Source: Aegilops tauschii subsp. strangulata (taxonomy: Eukaryota; Streptophyta; Magnoliopsida; Poales; Poaceae). From it: 64,000 nt of DNA. This document shows, piece by piece, positions 44,376 to 57,406 of this stretch. Position numbers and translations under genes: made by a program. Location: contig NC_053037.3 of NCBI RefSeq assembly GCF_002575655.3, positions 450,585,793 through 450,649,792 on the forward strand, written 5' to 3'. Each line of letters begins with the position of its first letter. The first letter of the stretch is position 1. Below the pieces are notes generated by a model that had not been told where the DNA came from, made no database searches, and saw nothing but the letters and a program-made list of their open reading frames with translations.

Positions 44376-47192
44376 ATCTATTCTTGCCTTTATGCCTAGC
44401 TAGGGGCGTTAAACGATAGCGCTTGTTGGGAGGCAACCCAATTTTATTTTTGTTTCTTGCTTCCTGGTTCTGTTTAGTAATAAATAATTCATCTAGCTTC
44501 TGTTAAGATGTGTTTTTAGGTTCTAATTAGTGTTTGTGCCAAGTAGAACCAATAGGATCTTCTTGGGTGATAGTTGTTTGATCTTGCTGAAAAAGACAGA
44601 AACTTTGCGCTCACAAAAATAATTATTAAAATTCACCAGAATGTGATAAAATACCAATTCTTTTTGCAGTAGATCAATATACAAATTTTCCAGGTTTTCC
44701 TAGTTTTTTAGAATTTTTGGAGTTCCATAGTTGTTGAACAAATCTGATTACTACACACTGTTCTGTTTTTGACAGATTCTGTTTTTCGTGTGTTGTTTGC
44801 TTATTTTGATGAATCTATGGCTAGTTCGGGGGGTATGAACCATAGAGAAGTTGGAATACAGTAGGTTTAACAAAAATATAAATAAAGAATGAGTTCATTA
44901 CAGTACCTTATGGTGGTGATTTGTTTTCTTATACTAACGGAGCTCATGAGATTTTCTGTTGAGTTTTGTGTTGTGAAGTTTTCAAGTTTTGGGTAAAGAT
45001 TTGATGGATTATGGAATAAGGCGTGGCAAGAGCCTAAGCTTGGGGATTCCCAAGGCACCCCAAGGTAAAATTCAAGGACAACCAAAAGCCTAAGCTTGGG
45101 GATGCCCCGGAAGGCATCCCCTCTTTCGTCTTCGTCTATAGGTAACTTTGAGGCTATATTTTTATTCACGACATGATATGTGTTTTGCTTGGAGTGTCTT
45201 GTATGATTTGAGTCTTTGATTTCTAGTTTACCACAATCATCCTTGCTGTACACACCTTTTGGGAAAGAAACACATGAATCGGAATTTATTAGAATACTCT
45301 ATGTGCTTCACTTATATCTTTTGAGCTAGATAATTTTGCTCTAGTGCTTCACTTATATCTTTTTAGAGCACGGTGGTGGTTTTATTTTATAGAAATAATT
45401 GATCTCTCATGCTCCACTTATATTATTTTGAGAGTCTTTTAGAACAGCATGGTAGTTTGCTTTGGCTATAAAATTAGTCCTAATATGATGAACATCCAAG
45501 ATAGGTATAATAAAAACTATCATATAAAGTGCATCGATTACTATGAGAAGTTTGATACTTGATAATTGTTTTGAGATATGAGGAGGTGATATTAGAGTCA
45601 TGCTAGTTGAGTAGTTGTGAATTTGAGAAATACTTGTTCTAAATTTTGTGATTCCCGTAGCATGCACGTATGGTGAACCGTTATGTGATGAAGTCGGAGC
45701 ATGATTTATTTATTGATTGTCTTCCTTATGAGTGGCGGTCGGGGACGAGCAATGGTCTTTTCATACCAATCTATCCCCCTAGGAGCATGCACGTAGTACT
45801 TCGTTTCGATAACTAATAGATTTTTGCAATAAGTATGTGAGTTCTTTATGACTAATGTTGAGTCCATGGATTATACGCACTCTCGCCCTTCCACAATTGC
45901 TAGCCTCTCTAATACCGCGCACCTTTCGCCGGTATCATACACCCACCATATACCTTCCTCAAAACAGCCACCATACCTACCTATTATGTCATTTCCATAG
46001 CCATTCCGAGATATATTGCCATGCAACTTACCACCGTTCCATTTATTATGACACGTTTCATCATTGTCATATTGCTTTGCATGATCATGTAGTTGACATC
46101 GTATTTCTGGCAAAACCACCTTTATAATTCTTTCATACATGTCAATCTTGATTCATTGCATATCCCGGTACACCGCCGGAGGCATTCACATAGAGTCATA
46201 TTCTGTTCTAAGTATTGAGTTGTAATTTTTGAGTTGTAAGTAATAAAAGTGTGATGATCATCATTATTAGAGCATTGTCCCAAGTGAGGAAAGGATGATG
46301 GAGACTATGATTCCCCCACAAGTCGGGATGAGACTCCGGACGAAAAGAAAAAAAAAGAACAGAAAAAAAGAGGCCATAAAAAAAGAGAAAAAGGCCCAAA
46401 TAAAAAAATGAGAGAAAAAGAGAGAAGGGACAATGTTACTATCCTTTTACCACACTTGTGCTTCAAAGTAGCACCATGGTCTTCATAATAGAGAGTCTCC
46501 TATGTTGTCACTTTCATATACTAGTGGGAATTTTACATTATAGAACTTGGCTTGTATATTCCAATGATGGGCTTCCTCAAAATGCCCTAGGTCTTCGTGA
46601 GCAAGCGAGTTGGATGCACACCCACTTAGTTTCTTTTGTTGAGCTTTCATACACTTGTAGCTCTAGTGCATCCGTTGCATGGAAATCCCTACTCACTCAC
46701 ATTGATATGTATTGATGGGCATCTCCATAGCCCGTTGATACACCTAGTTGATGTGAGACTATCTTCTCCTTTTTGTCTTCTCCACAACCACCATTCTATT
46801 CCACATATAGTGCTATGTCCATGGCTCACGCTCATGTATTGCGTGAAGATTGAAGAAGTTTGAGAACATCAAAAGTATGAAACAATTGCTTGGCTTGTCA
46901 TCGGGGTTGTGCATGATTAAATACTTTGTGTGATGAAGATAGAGCATAGCCAGACTATATGATTTTGTAGGGATAACTTTCTTTGGCCATGTTATTTTGA
47001 GAAGACATGATTGCTTTGTTAGTATGCTTGAAGTATTATTATTTTTATGTCAATATTAAGCTTTTATCGTGAATCTTTTGGATCTGAACATTCATGCCAC
47101 AATAAAGGAAATTCTATTGAGAAATATGCTAGGTAGCATTCCACATCAAAAATTCTATTTTTATCATTTACCTACTCGAGGACGAAGGAATT
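44376..47192 (+). other. Non-coding internal region of D
   Basis: It contains GCTTGTTGGGAGGCAACCCAA at 44422. AAGCTTGGGGAT motifs occur at about 45035 and 45092, the second with a perfect 9-bp hairpin to 45121. A purine-rich tract is at 46345-46430. I see no ORF worth annotating. Confidence 0.65.
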
Positions 47193-47207
47193 AAGCTTGG
47201 GGATGCT
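47193..47207 (+). other. Polypurine tract of D
   Basis: AAGCTTGGGGATGCT directly before the 3' LTR. Confidence 0.8.
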
Positions 47208-48774
47208 TGATACGTCTCCAACATATCTATAAGTTTTAATTGTTCCATGCTATTATATTATCTGTTTTGGACGTTCAATGGGCTTTATTATGCACTTTTA
47301 TATTATTTTTGGGGCTAACCTATTAACCGAAGGCCCAGTGCAAACTGCTATTTTTGCCTATTTCAGTGTTTCGCAGAAAAGGAATATCAAACGGAGTCCA
47401 AACGGTATGAAACCTTCGGGAGAGTTATTTTTGGAACAAACGCAATCCAGGAGACTTGGAGTGGAGGTCAAGAAAGAACCGTGGAGGCCACGAGGTAGGA
47501 GGGCGCGCCCCCCACCCTCGTGGGCCCCTCGTGGCTCCGCCGACCTACTTCTTTTGCCTATATATACTCATATACCCTGAAAATATCCGAGAGCACCACG
47601 AAACCTATTTCCACCTACGCAACCTTCTGTACCCGCGAGATCCCATCTTGGGGCCTTTTCCGGCGCTCCGCCGGAGGGGGAATCGATCACGGAGGGCTTC
47701 TACATCAACACCATAGCCTCTCCGATGATGTGTGAGTAGTTTACCACAGACCTTCGGGTCTATAGTTATTAGCTAGATGGCTTCTTCTCTCTCTTTGGAT
47801 CTCAATACAAAGTTCTCCTCGATCTTCTTGGAGATCTATTCAATGTAATTCTTTTTGCGGTGTGTTTGTCGAGATCCGATGAATTGTGGGCTTATGATCA
47901 AGATTATCTATGAACAATATTTGAATCTTCTCTGAATTCTTTTATGTATGATTTAATTATCTTTGCAAGTCTCTTCGAATTATCAGTTTGGTTTGGCCTA
48001 CTAGATTGATCTTTCTTGCAATAGGAGAAGTGCGTAGCTTTGGGTTCAATCTTGCGGTGTCCTTTCCCAGTGACAGTAGGGGTAGCAAGGCACGTATTGT
48101 ATTGTTGCCATCGAGGATAAAAAGATGGGGTTTATATCAGATTGCTTGAATTTATCCCTCTACATCATGTCATCTTGCCTAATGCGTTACTCTGTTCTTA
48201 TGAACTTAATACTCTAGATGCGTGCTGGATAGCGGTCGATGTGTGGAGTAATAGTAGTAGATGCAGAATCGTTTCGGTCTACTTGTCACGGAAGTGATGC
48301 CTATATATATGACCATGCCTAGATATTCTCATAACTATGTGCTTTTCTATCAATTGCTCGACAGTAATTCGTTCACCCACCGTAAATTATGCTATCTTGA
48401 GAGATGCCACTAGTGAAACCTATGGCCCCCGGGTCTATCTTTCATCATATTATCTTCCTATCAATTTACTATTCCTTCCGTCTTTTATTTTGCAATCTTT
48501 ACTTTCCAATCTATATCATAAAAATACCAAAAATATTTAACTTATTATCTCTATCAGATCTCACTTTTGCAAGTGGCAGTGCAGGGATTGACAACCCCTT
48601 TATCGCGTTGGTTGCAAGTTTCTTATTTGTTTGTGTAGGTACGAGGCGACTTGTGTGTAACCTCCTACTGGATTGATACCTTGGTTCTCAAAACTGAGGG
48701 AAATACTTACGCTACTTTGCTGCATCACCCTTTCCTCTTCAAGGGAAAACCAACACAGTGATCAAGAGGTAGCA
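47208..48774 (+). repeat. 3' LTR of D
   Basis: 1567 bp, matches 41731-43314, ends GGTAGCA, followed by CACTG. Confidence 0.95.
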
Positions 48775-50212
48775 CACTGCATTGGAGATGTTCAACATGG
48801 CGACCAAGTGTGCGAGAGCTGAGGAGGGGCGCCTCTCCCTCCTCGAACTCCCTGCTGCCGACCTAGAAGAGAAGAAAGCCAAGGCCAAGGACGTGAAGCG
48901 CAAGGGGGTAGTCGTGCTCCCGGCGGAGCCAGATACATAGCGCGGCCGGGACCACCCCGAGTCGTCCAAAAGTAGTTGTCCGTTCTGCGCCTTCCACAAC
49001 GTACACAGCCACAACACCAATGACTGCCAAGAGCTTAGGGCCATTCGAGATGGACCCTTCAGTCGACGCCCCGAGCGCAACGACCGGGGATACGGCCGAG
49101 GAGGAGGACGAAGTGGAGGACGCTGGGACGACCGCGGCCCCCATCAGGAGTGGCGGGACCGGCCTCGCGTGGACCACTGGCAGGACCAGCCTCGTGAGGG
49201 CGCCTGGAGGGACCAGCCTCGTGAGGACCGTCCTCAGGGCAATCATGGCCTCCCTCCGCTGCCGCCACCACCAAGAAGGAACGACGACCACCATCAGGAC
49301 GAGGGGGCTGGGGGCTTCCAGGAGTCGCGCGCTATCACTTGCATCTTGGGCGGTGCTCAGGCCCCAGCTTCCCAGCGCATCTTCAAGCAGTTTGCTCACG
49401 AGGTGAATGCGGCCCTTCCCAGGCTCGAGGCCACGCGCCCGCTCAGGTGGTCCACGTGCGCCATCATCTTCAGCTCGTCGGACCAGCTCAAGGGCGCGGC
49501 TACCGCCGGCGCCCTCCCGATGCTTTGCTCACCCATCCTCAGCAACGTCCAAGTCACCAAGACCCTCATCCACGGCGGCGCAGGGCTCAATGTCCTGTCC
49601 GTCGAGACGTTCGATAGCCTCCAAGTGCCATACGATCAGCTACAGCCTACCAAGCCTTTTTCAGGAGTGACCGATGGCTCCACCACCCCGATAGGGCAGG
49701 TCCGCCTCCTTGTCACCTTCGGCCAGCGCAACAACTACCGCGCCGAGCTCATTGACTTCGACGTCGCCCACATCCGTCTGCCGTACAATGCCATCCTCGG
49801 GTATCCAGCATTGGCCAATTTCATGGCTGTGACCTACCACAGTTACAACGTCCTCAAAATGCCAGGAAGCGGCGGAGTCATCACAGTCCCCTGCGAAGAA
49901 AGAGATGCGGTGTGCTCCCTGGAGCGCGCCTTCCAAGCTACAACAGTCGAAGACCCCGACAATGAAGGCATCGTGTACCCTCCTAAGGCCATCCCCAAGA
50001 AGAAGAAGCAACTAATCCACCCAGCGCCTCAGGGAAGCGGTGTCTCCAGTGGCACCACCTCAGGATCTGCGCCCGCAGCCGGGGCGCCTCCCTCCCTCGC
50101 ATAGGAAGGCGCGCCCAGCGCCCTCCTCAAGCTGGGCTCGGGGGCTCCCTTCTGGAGGGCCTCAGACCTAGCCAATCTTACGAGGGAGGCGCTCGGGCAC
50201 CACGTGGAGGCG
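48775..50212 (+). pseudogene. gag C-terminus and protease of element B
   Basis: It continues the gag frame as EMFNMATKCARAEEGRLSLL. A TAG near 48938 interrupts it. The knuckle-like CPFCAFHNVHSHNTNDC and a long R/D/Q-rich repeat (WRDQPREDR type) follow. The protease region shows KTLIHGGAGLNVLSVETFDS near 49560, with His where the catalytic Asp of D-G-G/A belongs. NAILGYPALANFMAVT, the second protease block, follows. TAG at 50102-50104 interrupts the frame, which then continues WRASDLANLTREALGHHVEA to the insertion of C. This copy is inactive. Confidence 0.8.
50208..50212. repeat. Left target-site duplication of C (AGGCG)
   Basis: Repeated exactly at 60263-60267. Confidence 0.93.
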
Positions 50213-51734
50213 TGATACGTCCATTTTGCATCATGCTTTTATATCGATATTTATTGCATTATGGGCTGTTATTACACGTTATGTCACAATACTTAGGCCT
50301 TTTCTCTCTTATTTTACAAGGTTTACATGAAGAGGGAGAATGCCAGCAGCTGGAATTCTGGGATGGAAAAGGAGCAAATATTAGAGACCTATTCTGCACA
50401 GCTCCAAAAGTCCTGAAACTTCACGGAGGCACGTTTTGGATTTAATAAAAAATACAGGCGAAAGAATCCACCAGAGGGGGCCCACACCCTGGCCACGAGG
50501 GTGGGGGGCACGCCCTACCCCCTGGGTGCGCCCCCTGCCTCGTGGGCCCCCTCGCAGGCTTCCGGTCCCCATCTTCTACTATATGAAGTCTTTTACCCTA
50601 GAAAAAATCATAAGCAAGCTTTCGGGACGAAACATCACCGCCACGAGGCGGAACCTTGGCAAAACCAATCTAGGGCTCCGGCGGAGCTGTTCTGCCGGGA
50701 AAACTTCCCTCCGGGAGGGGGAAATCATCGCCATCGTCATCACCAACGATCCTCTCATCGGGAGGGGGTCAATCTCCATCAACATCTTCACCAGCACCAT
50801 CTCCTCTAAAACCCTAGTTCATCTCTTGTATCCAATCTTTGTCCCAAAGCCTCAGATTGGTACCTGTGGGTTGCTAGTAGTGTTGATTACTCCTTGTAGT
50901 TGATGCTAGTTGGTTTATTTGGTGGAAGATCATATGTTCAGATCCTTTATGCATATTAATACCCCTCTGATTATGAACATGAATATGATTTGTGAGTAGT
51001 TACATTTGTTCCTGAGGACATGGGAGAAGTCTTGCTATAAGTAGTCATATGAATTTGGTATTCGTTCAATATTTTGATGAGATGTATGTTGTCTTTCCTC
51101 TAGTGGTGTTATGTGAACGTCGACTACATGACACTTCACCATTATTTGGGCCTAGTGGAAGGCATTGGGAAGTAATAAGTAGATGATGGGTTGCTAGAGT
51201 GACAGAAGCTTAAACCCTAGTTTATGAGTTGCTTCGGAAGGGGCTGATTTGGATCCATATGTTTCATGCTATGGTTAGGTTTACCTTAATACTTCTCTTG
51301 TAGTTGCGGATGCTTGCAATAGGGGTTAATCATAAGTGGGATTCTTGTCCAAGAAAGGACAGCACCCAAGCACCAGTCCACCCACATACCAAATTATCAA
51401 AGTAAAGAACGCGAATCATATGAGCGTGATGAAAACTAGCTTGACGATAATTCCCAGGTGTCCTCGGGAGCGCTCTTCTCTATATAAGAGTTTGTCCAGG
51501 CTTGTCCTTTGCTACAAAAAGGATTGGGCCATCTTGCTGCACCTTATTTACTTTCATTACTTGTTACCCGTTACAAATTACCTTATCACAAAACTATCTG
51601 TTATCGATAATTTCAGTGCTTGCAGAGAATACCTTACTGAAAACCGCTTATCATTTCCTTCTGCTCCTCATTGGGTTCGACACTCTTAATTATCGAAAGG
51701 ACTACGATAGATACCCTATACTTGTGGGTCATCA
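50213..51734 (+). repeat. 5' LTR of C
   Basis: 1522 bp, TGATACGTCCATTTTGC...GGTCATCA, closely similar to the LTRs of E1. Confidence 0.95.
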
Positions 51735-51745
51735 AGACTCTTTTC

Positions 51746-51763
51746 TGGCGCCGTTGCCGGGGA
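51746..51763 (+). other. Primer binding site of C (tRNA-Asp)
   Basis: TGGCGCCGTTGCCGGGGA, perfect. Confidence 0.93.
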
Positions 51764-51840
51764 GTGAAGCGCCTTTGGTAGGTGGAATTTGGTAAGGAAA
51801 AATTTATATAGTGTGCTGAAATTTACTGTCAATTGTTACT

Positions 51841-53121
51841 ATGGAAAGTAATCCTTTGAGAGGCTTGTTCGGGGTATCTTCACCCCGACCAGTAGAGCAA
51901 AGAGTTGCTCCTCAACCTACTGAACCTACTGAAAATGTTTACTTTGAAATTCCTTCGGGTATGATAGAGAAACTGCTAGCTAATCCTTTTACAGGAGATG
52001 GAACATTACATCCCGATTTGCACCTATTCTATGTGGATGAAGTTTGTGGATTATTTAAGCTTGCAGGTATGCCCGAGGATGTTATCAAGAAGAAGGTCTT
52101 CCCTTTATTTTTGAAGGGAAAGGCATTGACATGGTTTAGGCTATGTGATGATATGGGATCATGGAACTACAACCGATTGGAATTGGAATTTCATCAGAAG
52201 TTTTATCCAATGCATCTTGTTCATCGTGATCGTAATTATATATATAATTTTTGGCCTCGCGATGGAGAAAGCATCACTCAAGCTTGGGGGAGGCTTAAGT
52301 CAATGTTATATTCATGCCCCAATCATGAGCTCTCAAGAGAAATTATTATTCAAAAATTTTATGCTCGGCTTTCTCTCAATAATCGCTCCATGCTCGATAC
52401 TTCTTGTACCAGTTCTTTTATGATGAAGACTATTGAATTCAAATGGTATTTATCGGAAAGAACTAAACGCAACTCTGAAGATTGGGATCTCGACGAAGGT
52501 AAGGAGTCAGGTATAACACCTAAGTTTGATTGTGTTAAATCTTTTATGGATACCGATGTTTTCCGTGAATTTAGCACTAAATATGGACTTGACTCTGAGA
52601 TAGTAGCTTCTTTCTGTGAATCCTTTGCTACTCATGTTGATCTCCCTAAGGAGAAGTGGTTTAAATATAATCCTCCCATTGAATTAAAAGTAGTCGCACG
52701 TATTAAAGTTGAAGAAAAGACTATCATTTATAATGATCCTGTCGTTCCTACTGCTTATATTGAGAAACCACCTTTCCCTGTTAGAATAAACGATCATGCT
52801 AAAGCTTCAACTGTGGTCAACAAAAGTAATATTAGGACACCCAAACCCCCTGAGCAAATTAAAGTTGAACCTAGTATTGATATGGTTAAAGATCTATTGG
52901 CTGATAATATTGATGGGCATGTTATTTACTTCTGTAATGAAGCTGCTAGAATAGCTAGACCTGATACTAAAAATAAACATAGACATGTTGTAGGCATGCC
53001 TGTTATTTCTGTTAAGATAGGAGATCATTGTTATCATGGCGTATGTGATATGGGTGCTAGTGCAAGTGCAATACCTCATTCCTTATATAAAGAAGTTATG
53101 CATGATAACCTGCTGAGATAG
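51841..53121 (+). pseudogene. gag and protease start of C
   Basis: The continuous ORF of 426 codons starts MESNPLRGLFGVSS. The gag core (VFPLFLKGKALTWFRLCDD, AWGRLKSMLYSCPNHEL) lies at about residues 80-190. The protease active site DMGASASAIPH is near residue 405. A four-to-five-base deletion near 53108, compared with E1, shifts the frame and ends the ORF at 53121. It keeps the gag-protease junction that is broken in E1, so it shows that gag and protease are one frame in this family. Confidence 0.88.
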
Positions 53122-53900
53122 AAGAAATTGATGTTACAATTAAGCTTGCCAATAGAGACACTATTTCACCAATTGGGATTGTTAGAGATGTTGAAGTCTT
53201 GTGTGGGAAAGTTAAATATCCTGCTGATTTTCTTGTTCTTGGTTCCCCATAAGATAGCTTTTGTCCCATCATATTTGGTAGCACCTTATTGAATACTGTT
53301 AATGCTAGGATAGACTGCGAAAAGGATGTTGTTACTATTAGTTTGGTGGATATGTCTCATGAGTTTAATTTTGCTAAATTTCGTAGACAACCCCGTGATG
53401 AGGAATTGCCTAGTAAAGATGAAATTATCGGTCTTGCTTCTATTGTCGTGCCTCCTAATGATCCTTTAGAACAATATTTGCTCGACCATGAAAATGATAT
53501 GTTTATGAATGAAAGAAGGGAAATAGATGAAGTATTCTTTAAATAGGGACCTATTTTGAAACACAACTTGCCTGTTGAAATCCTACGGGATCCTCCTCCA
53601 CCCAAGGGTGATCCCGTGTTTGAGCTTAAACCATTACCTGATACTCTTAAATATGCTTATCTTGATGAGAAAAAGATATATGCTGTTATTATTAGTGCTA
53701 ACCTTTCAGAGCATGAAGAAAAGAGATTATTGAAAACTCTGAAGAAGCACCGTGTTGCTACTGGATATACTCTTGATGATCTTAAGGGCATTAGTCCCAC
53801 TCTCTGCCAGCACAAAATAAAATTGGAGAAAGACGCTAAACCAGTTGTTGATCACCAACGATGGTTAAATCCTAAGATGAAAGAAGTGGTAAGAAAATAA
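53122..53900 (+). pseudogene. Protease C-terminus and pol linker of C
   Basis: It reads IARDTISPIG-type protease sequence, then NTVNARIDCEKDVVTISLVD and the linker to reverse transcriptase. Stops TAA at 53250-53252 and TAG at 53544-53546 stand where E1 has CAA and CAG. Both are C-to-T changes, as expected for methylated, silenced DNA. Confidence 0.82.
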
Positions 53901-53934
53901 ATACTAAAGCTTCTGGAGGCAGGTATAATTTATC

Positions 53935-55050
53935 CCGTTGCTGATAGTCAGTGGGTAAGTCATGTCCATTGTGTCCCCAAGAAGGGAGGTATTACCGTTG
54001 TTCCTAATGATAAAGATGAATTGATCCCACAAAGAATTTCTACAGGTTATAGGATGGTAATTGATTTCCGTAAATTAAATAAAGCTACTAAAAAAGATCA
54101 TTACCATTTACCTTTTATTGGTCAAATGCTAGAAAGATTATCCAAACATACACATTTTTGCTTTCTAGATGGTTATTCTGGTTTCTCTCAAATACCTGTG
54201 TCAAAAGAGGATCAAGAAATGACCACTTTTACTTGTCCTTTCTGTACCTTTGCTTATAGACGTATGCCTTTTGGTTTATGTAACGCACCTGCAACCTTCC
54301 AAAGATGCATGATGGCTATATTCTCTGATTTTTGTGAAAAGATTGTTGAGGTTTTCATGGATGATTTCTCCGTTTACGGAACTTCCTTTGATGATTGCTT
54401 GAGCAACCTTGATCGAGTTTTGCTGAGATGTGAAGAAACTAACCTTGTCTTGAATTGGGAGAAGTGCCACTTTATGGTTAATGAAGGTATTGTCTTGGGG
54501 CATAAAATTTCTGAAAGAGGTATTGAAGTTGATAAAGCTAAAGTTGATGCTATTGAAAAGATGCCGTGTCCCAAGGACATTAAAGGTATAAGAAGTTTCC
54601 TTCGTCATGCCGGTTTTTATAGGAGGTTCATTAAGGACTTCTCTAAAATCTCCAGGCCTCTGACTAATCTCTTACAAAAAGATATTCCTTTTGTCTTTGA
54701 TGATGATTGTGTAGAAGCATTTGAAATACTTAAGAAAGCTTTGATTTCTGCACTTATTGTTCAGCCACCTGATTGGAATTTACCCTTTGAAATTATGTGT
54801 GATTCTAGTGATTATGCTATAGGTGCTGTTCTAGGACAAAGAGTTGATAAGAAATTAAATGTTATCCAATATGCTAGTAAAACTCTAGACAATGCCCAGA
54901 GAAATTATGCTACTACTGAAAAAGAATTTTTAGCAGTTGTATTTGCTTGTGATAAGTTCAGACCTTATATTGTTGATTCTAAAGTAACTGTTCACACTAA
55001 TCATGCTGCTATTAAATATCTTATGGAAAGAAAGATGCTAAACCTAGACT
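53935..55050 (+). pseudogene. Reverse transcriptase and RNase H of C
   Basis: It includes the PKKGGITVV segment missing in E1. YRMVIDFRKLNKATKKDHYH, FLDGYSGFSQIPVS, RMPFGLCNAPATFQRC and FMDDFSVYG (YxDD box, intact) follow, then the thumb FLRHAGFYRRFIKDFS and RNase [37 protein letters not shown] one-base deletion near 55030 breaks the frame after [10 protein letters not shown]. This is the best preserved polymerase of the window. Confidence 0.9.
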
Positions 55051-55066
55051 TATTAGATGGGTTCTC

Positions 55067-56564
55067 TTGCTACAAGAATTTGATTTGCATATCATTGATA
55101 GAAAGGGAGCTGAGAACCCCGTTGCAGACAACTTGTCTAGGTTAGAGAATGTTCTTGATGACCCACTACCTATTGATGATAGCTTTCCTGATGAACAATT
55201 AGCTGTCATAAATGCCTCTCGTGCTGCTCCATGGTATGCTGATTATGCTAATTACATTGTTGCTAAATTTATACCACCTAGTTTCACATACCAGCAAAAG
55301 AAAATGTTTTTATATGATTTAAGACATTACTTCTGGGATGACCCACACCTTTATAAAGAAGGAGTAGATGGTGTTATTAGACGTTGTATAACTGAGCATG
55401 AACAGGAACAGATCCTATGCAAGTGTCACTCCGAAGCTTATGGAGGACACCACGCTGGAGATAGAACTGCACATAAGGTATTGCAATCCGGTTTTTATTG
55501 GCCTACTCTCTTCAAAGATGCCCGTAAGTTTGTCTTGTCTTGTGATGAATGTCAAAGAATTGGTAATATTAGTAGACGCTAAGAAATGCCTATGAATTAT
55601 TCACTTGTTATTGAACCATTTGATGTTTGGGGCTTTCATTATATGGGACCGTTTCCTTCCTCTAATGGGTATACACATATTTTAGTTGCTGTTGATTACG
55701 TTACTAAGTGGGTAGGAGCTATTCCAACTAGTAGTGCTGATAACAACACCTCTATTAAGATGCTTAAAGAAGTTATTTTTCCAAGGTTTGGAGTCCCTAG
55801 ATATTTAATGACTGATGGTGGTTCACATTTTATTCATGGTGCCTTTCGTAAAATGCTTGCTAAGTATGATGTTAATCATAGAATTGCATCTCCATATCAC
55901 TCAGTCTAGTGGTCAAGTAGAACTGAGTAATAGAGAGCTTAAATTAATTTTACAAAAGACTGTTAATAGATCTAGAAAGAATTGGTCCAAGAAACTTGAT
56001 GATGCATTATGGGCCTATAGAACTGCATATAAAAACCCTATGGGTATGTCTCCATATAAAATGGTTTATGGGAAAGCATGTCACTTACCTCTCGAACTAG
56101 AACATAAGGCATATTGGGCCATTAAAGAGCTCAATTATGATTTCAAACTTTCTGGTGAGAAGAGGTTATTTGACATAAGCTCACTTGATGAATGGAGAAC
56201 CCGGGCCTATGAGAATGCCAAACTATTTAAAGAAAAGGTTAAAAGATGGCATGACAAAATGATACAAAAGCGTGAGTTTAATGTAGGTGATCATGTGTTG
56301 CTATTCAACTCTCGTAAGATTTTTTGCAGGAAAACTTCTCTCCAAATGGGAAGGTCCTTACGTTATCGAGGAGGTCTATCGTTCCGGTGCCATAAAATCA
56401 ACAACTTCGAAGGCACAAATCCAAAGGTGGTGAACGGTCAAAGAATCAAACATTATATCTCAGGTAATCCTATAAATGTTGAAACTAATGTTATTGAAAC
56501 CGTAACCCTAGAGGAATACATAAGGGACACTTTCCAGAACGTTTCAGACTCCAAAAAGGAATAG
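55067..56564 (+). pseudogene. RNase H end and integrase of C
   Basis: The zinc domain is [28 protein letters not shown] at 55580-55582 (CAA in E1) follows. The core has GFHYMGPF where E1 has GVDYMGPF, so the first catalytic Asp is replaced by His. The second Asp in LMTDGGSHF and the Glu in QVELSNREL are present. A one-base deletion near 55905 and a two-base deletion near 56310 shift the frame. The GPY/F module region follows, ending near 56564. Confidence 0.87.
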
Positions 56565-56890
56565 GTACGTGGTACGGTAAGTAAACCGACTCCTAAACAG
56601 TTCTAATGGCAATTTTTCTCTATTTTGGAATATTTAAGAAAATAGGAAAATAAGAAGCAGTCCGGGAAGGACACGAGGCGTCCACGAGGGTGGAGGGCGC
56701 GCCCTACCCCCTGGGCGCGCCCCCTGCCTCGTGGGCACCTCGTGTGCTCTCCGGACTCCGTTTTCTTGCACGATACTTCTTTTGGTCGGTAAAAATTCAT
56801 TATATAATCTCCTGAAGATTTTGACCACCGTACCACGCAAATATCCTCTGTTTTTGTTTCGAGCTGTTTTTCTGACAGATATAGATCACC

Positions 56891-57406
56891 ATGACGTCTC
56901 CAAGTGCTCCCAAGGACATGTTCTTCGAGAACGTCATCAACCCCTACCTCGCGGAAGTGCTGCAACATCCTCAAACCATTGAAATGCATGAGGGGGTGCT
57001 GCACATCCGCGATGTTGAGGGACCAAGGAGGACCGGAAGCGTGGAGACAAGACTCGGAGCAATGGAGCAGCAAGTTTTCAAGTGCCAAGGGATGATGGAA
57101 CGCAGACTCGACACCAACCACATGATGATTGCGGAGTTCACCAACAACCACAAGCTGGATGCCAAGAACATTGGGGAGGCCATCTTCAAGCTTCACGAGA
57201 AAATCGAGCACCTCCAAGCCCAGATCTATGACCTGCAAAATCAAAACTGTGAGTATGAATATAGATTCAAGAGGATGAGTTTGGCTGCAGATTTGAGGAT
57301 CCCGAAGACCCGACCATCTTTCTATGATGGTGAGCCTATGCCTTGGAAGAGGGGTGACAAGCCTACATCATCAACAACTCCATCATCACCACCAAAGGAC
57401 AATTGA
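56891..57406 (+). CDS. Extra ORF of C downstream of pol, coiled-coil, unrelated to that of E1
   Basis: An intact ORF of 171 residues starting MTSPSAPKDMFFENVINPYL. The middle is rich in heptad-like helix (NIGEAIFKLHEKIEHLQAQI near residues 95-115) and the C-terminus ends in STTPSSPPKDN. There is no signal peptide or membrane segment. The slot is the same as 12032-12457 in E1, with closely similar flanks on both sides, yet the bodies of the two ORFs show no similarity. The function is unknown. Confidence 0.7.
   Translation: MTSPSAPKDMFFENVINPYLAEVLQHPQTIEMHEGVLHIRDVEGPRRTGSVETRLGAMEQQVFKCQGMMERRLDTNHMMIAEFTNNHKLDAKNIGEAIFKLHEKIEHLQAQIYDLQNQNCEYEYRFKRMSLAADLRIPKTRPSFYDGEPMPWKRGDKPTSSTTPSSPPKDN

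Larger units (their letters stand above)
41731..48774 (+). mobile_element. Element D: non-autonomous Gypsy-type LTR retrotransposon, about 7.0 kb
   Basis: LTRs are 41731-43314 and 47208-48774, TGATACGTCTCCAAC...GGTAGCA. It has a perfect tRNA-Asp primer site, one ORF and a polypurine tract. There is no protease, reverse transcriptase or integrase. It resembles element A in LTR start, primer site, the GCTTGTTGGGAGGCAACCCAA motif and hairpin, but the LTR bodies differ, so it is a related but separate family. Confidence 0.93.
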
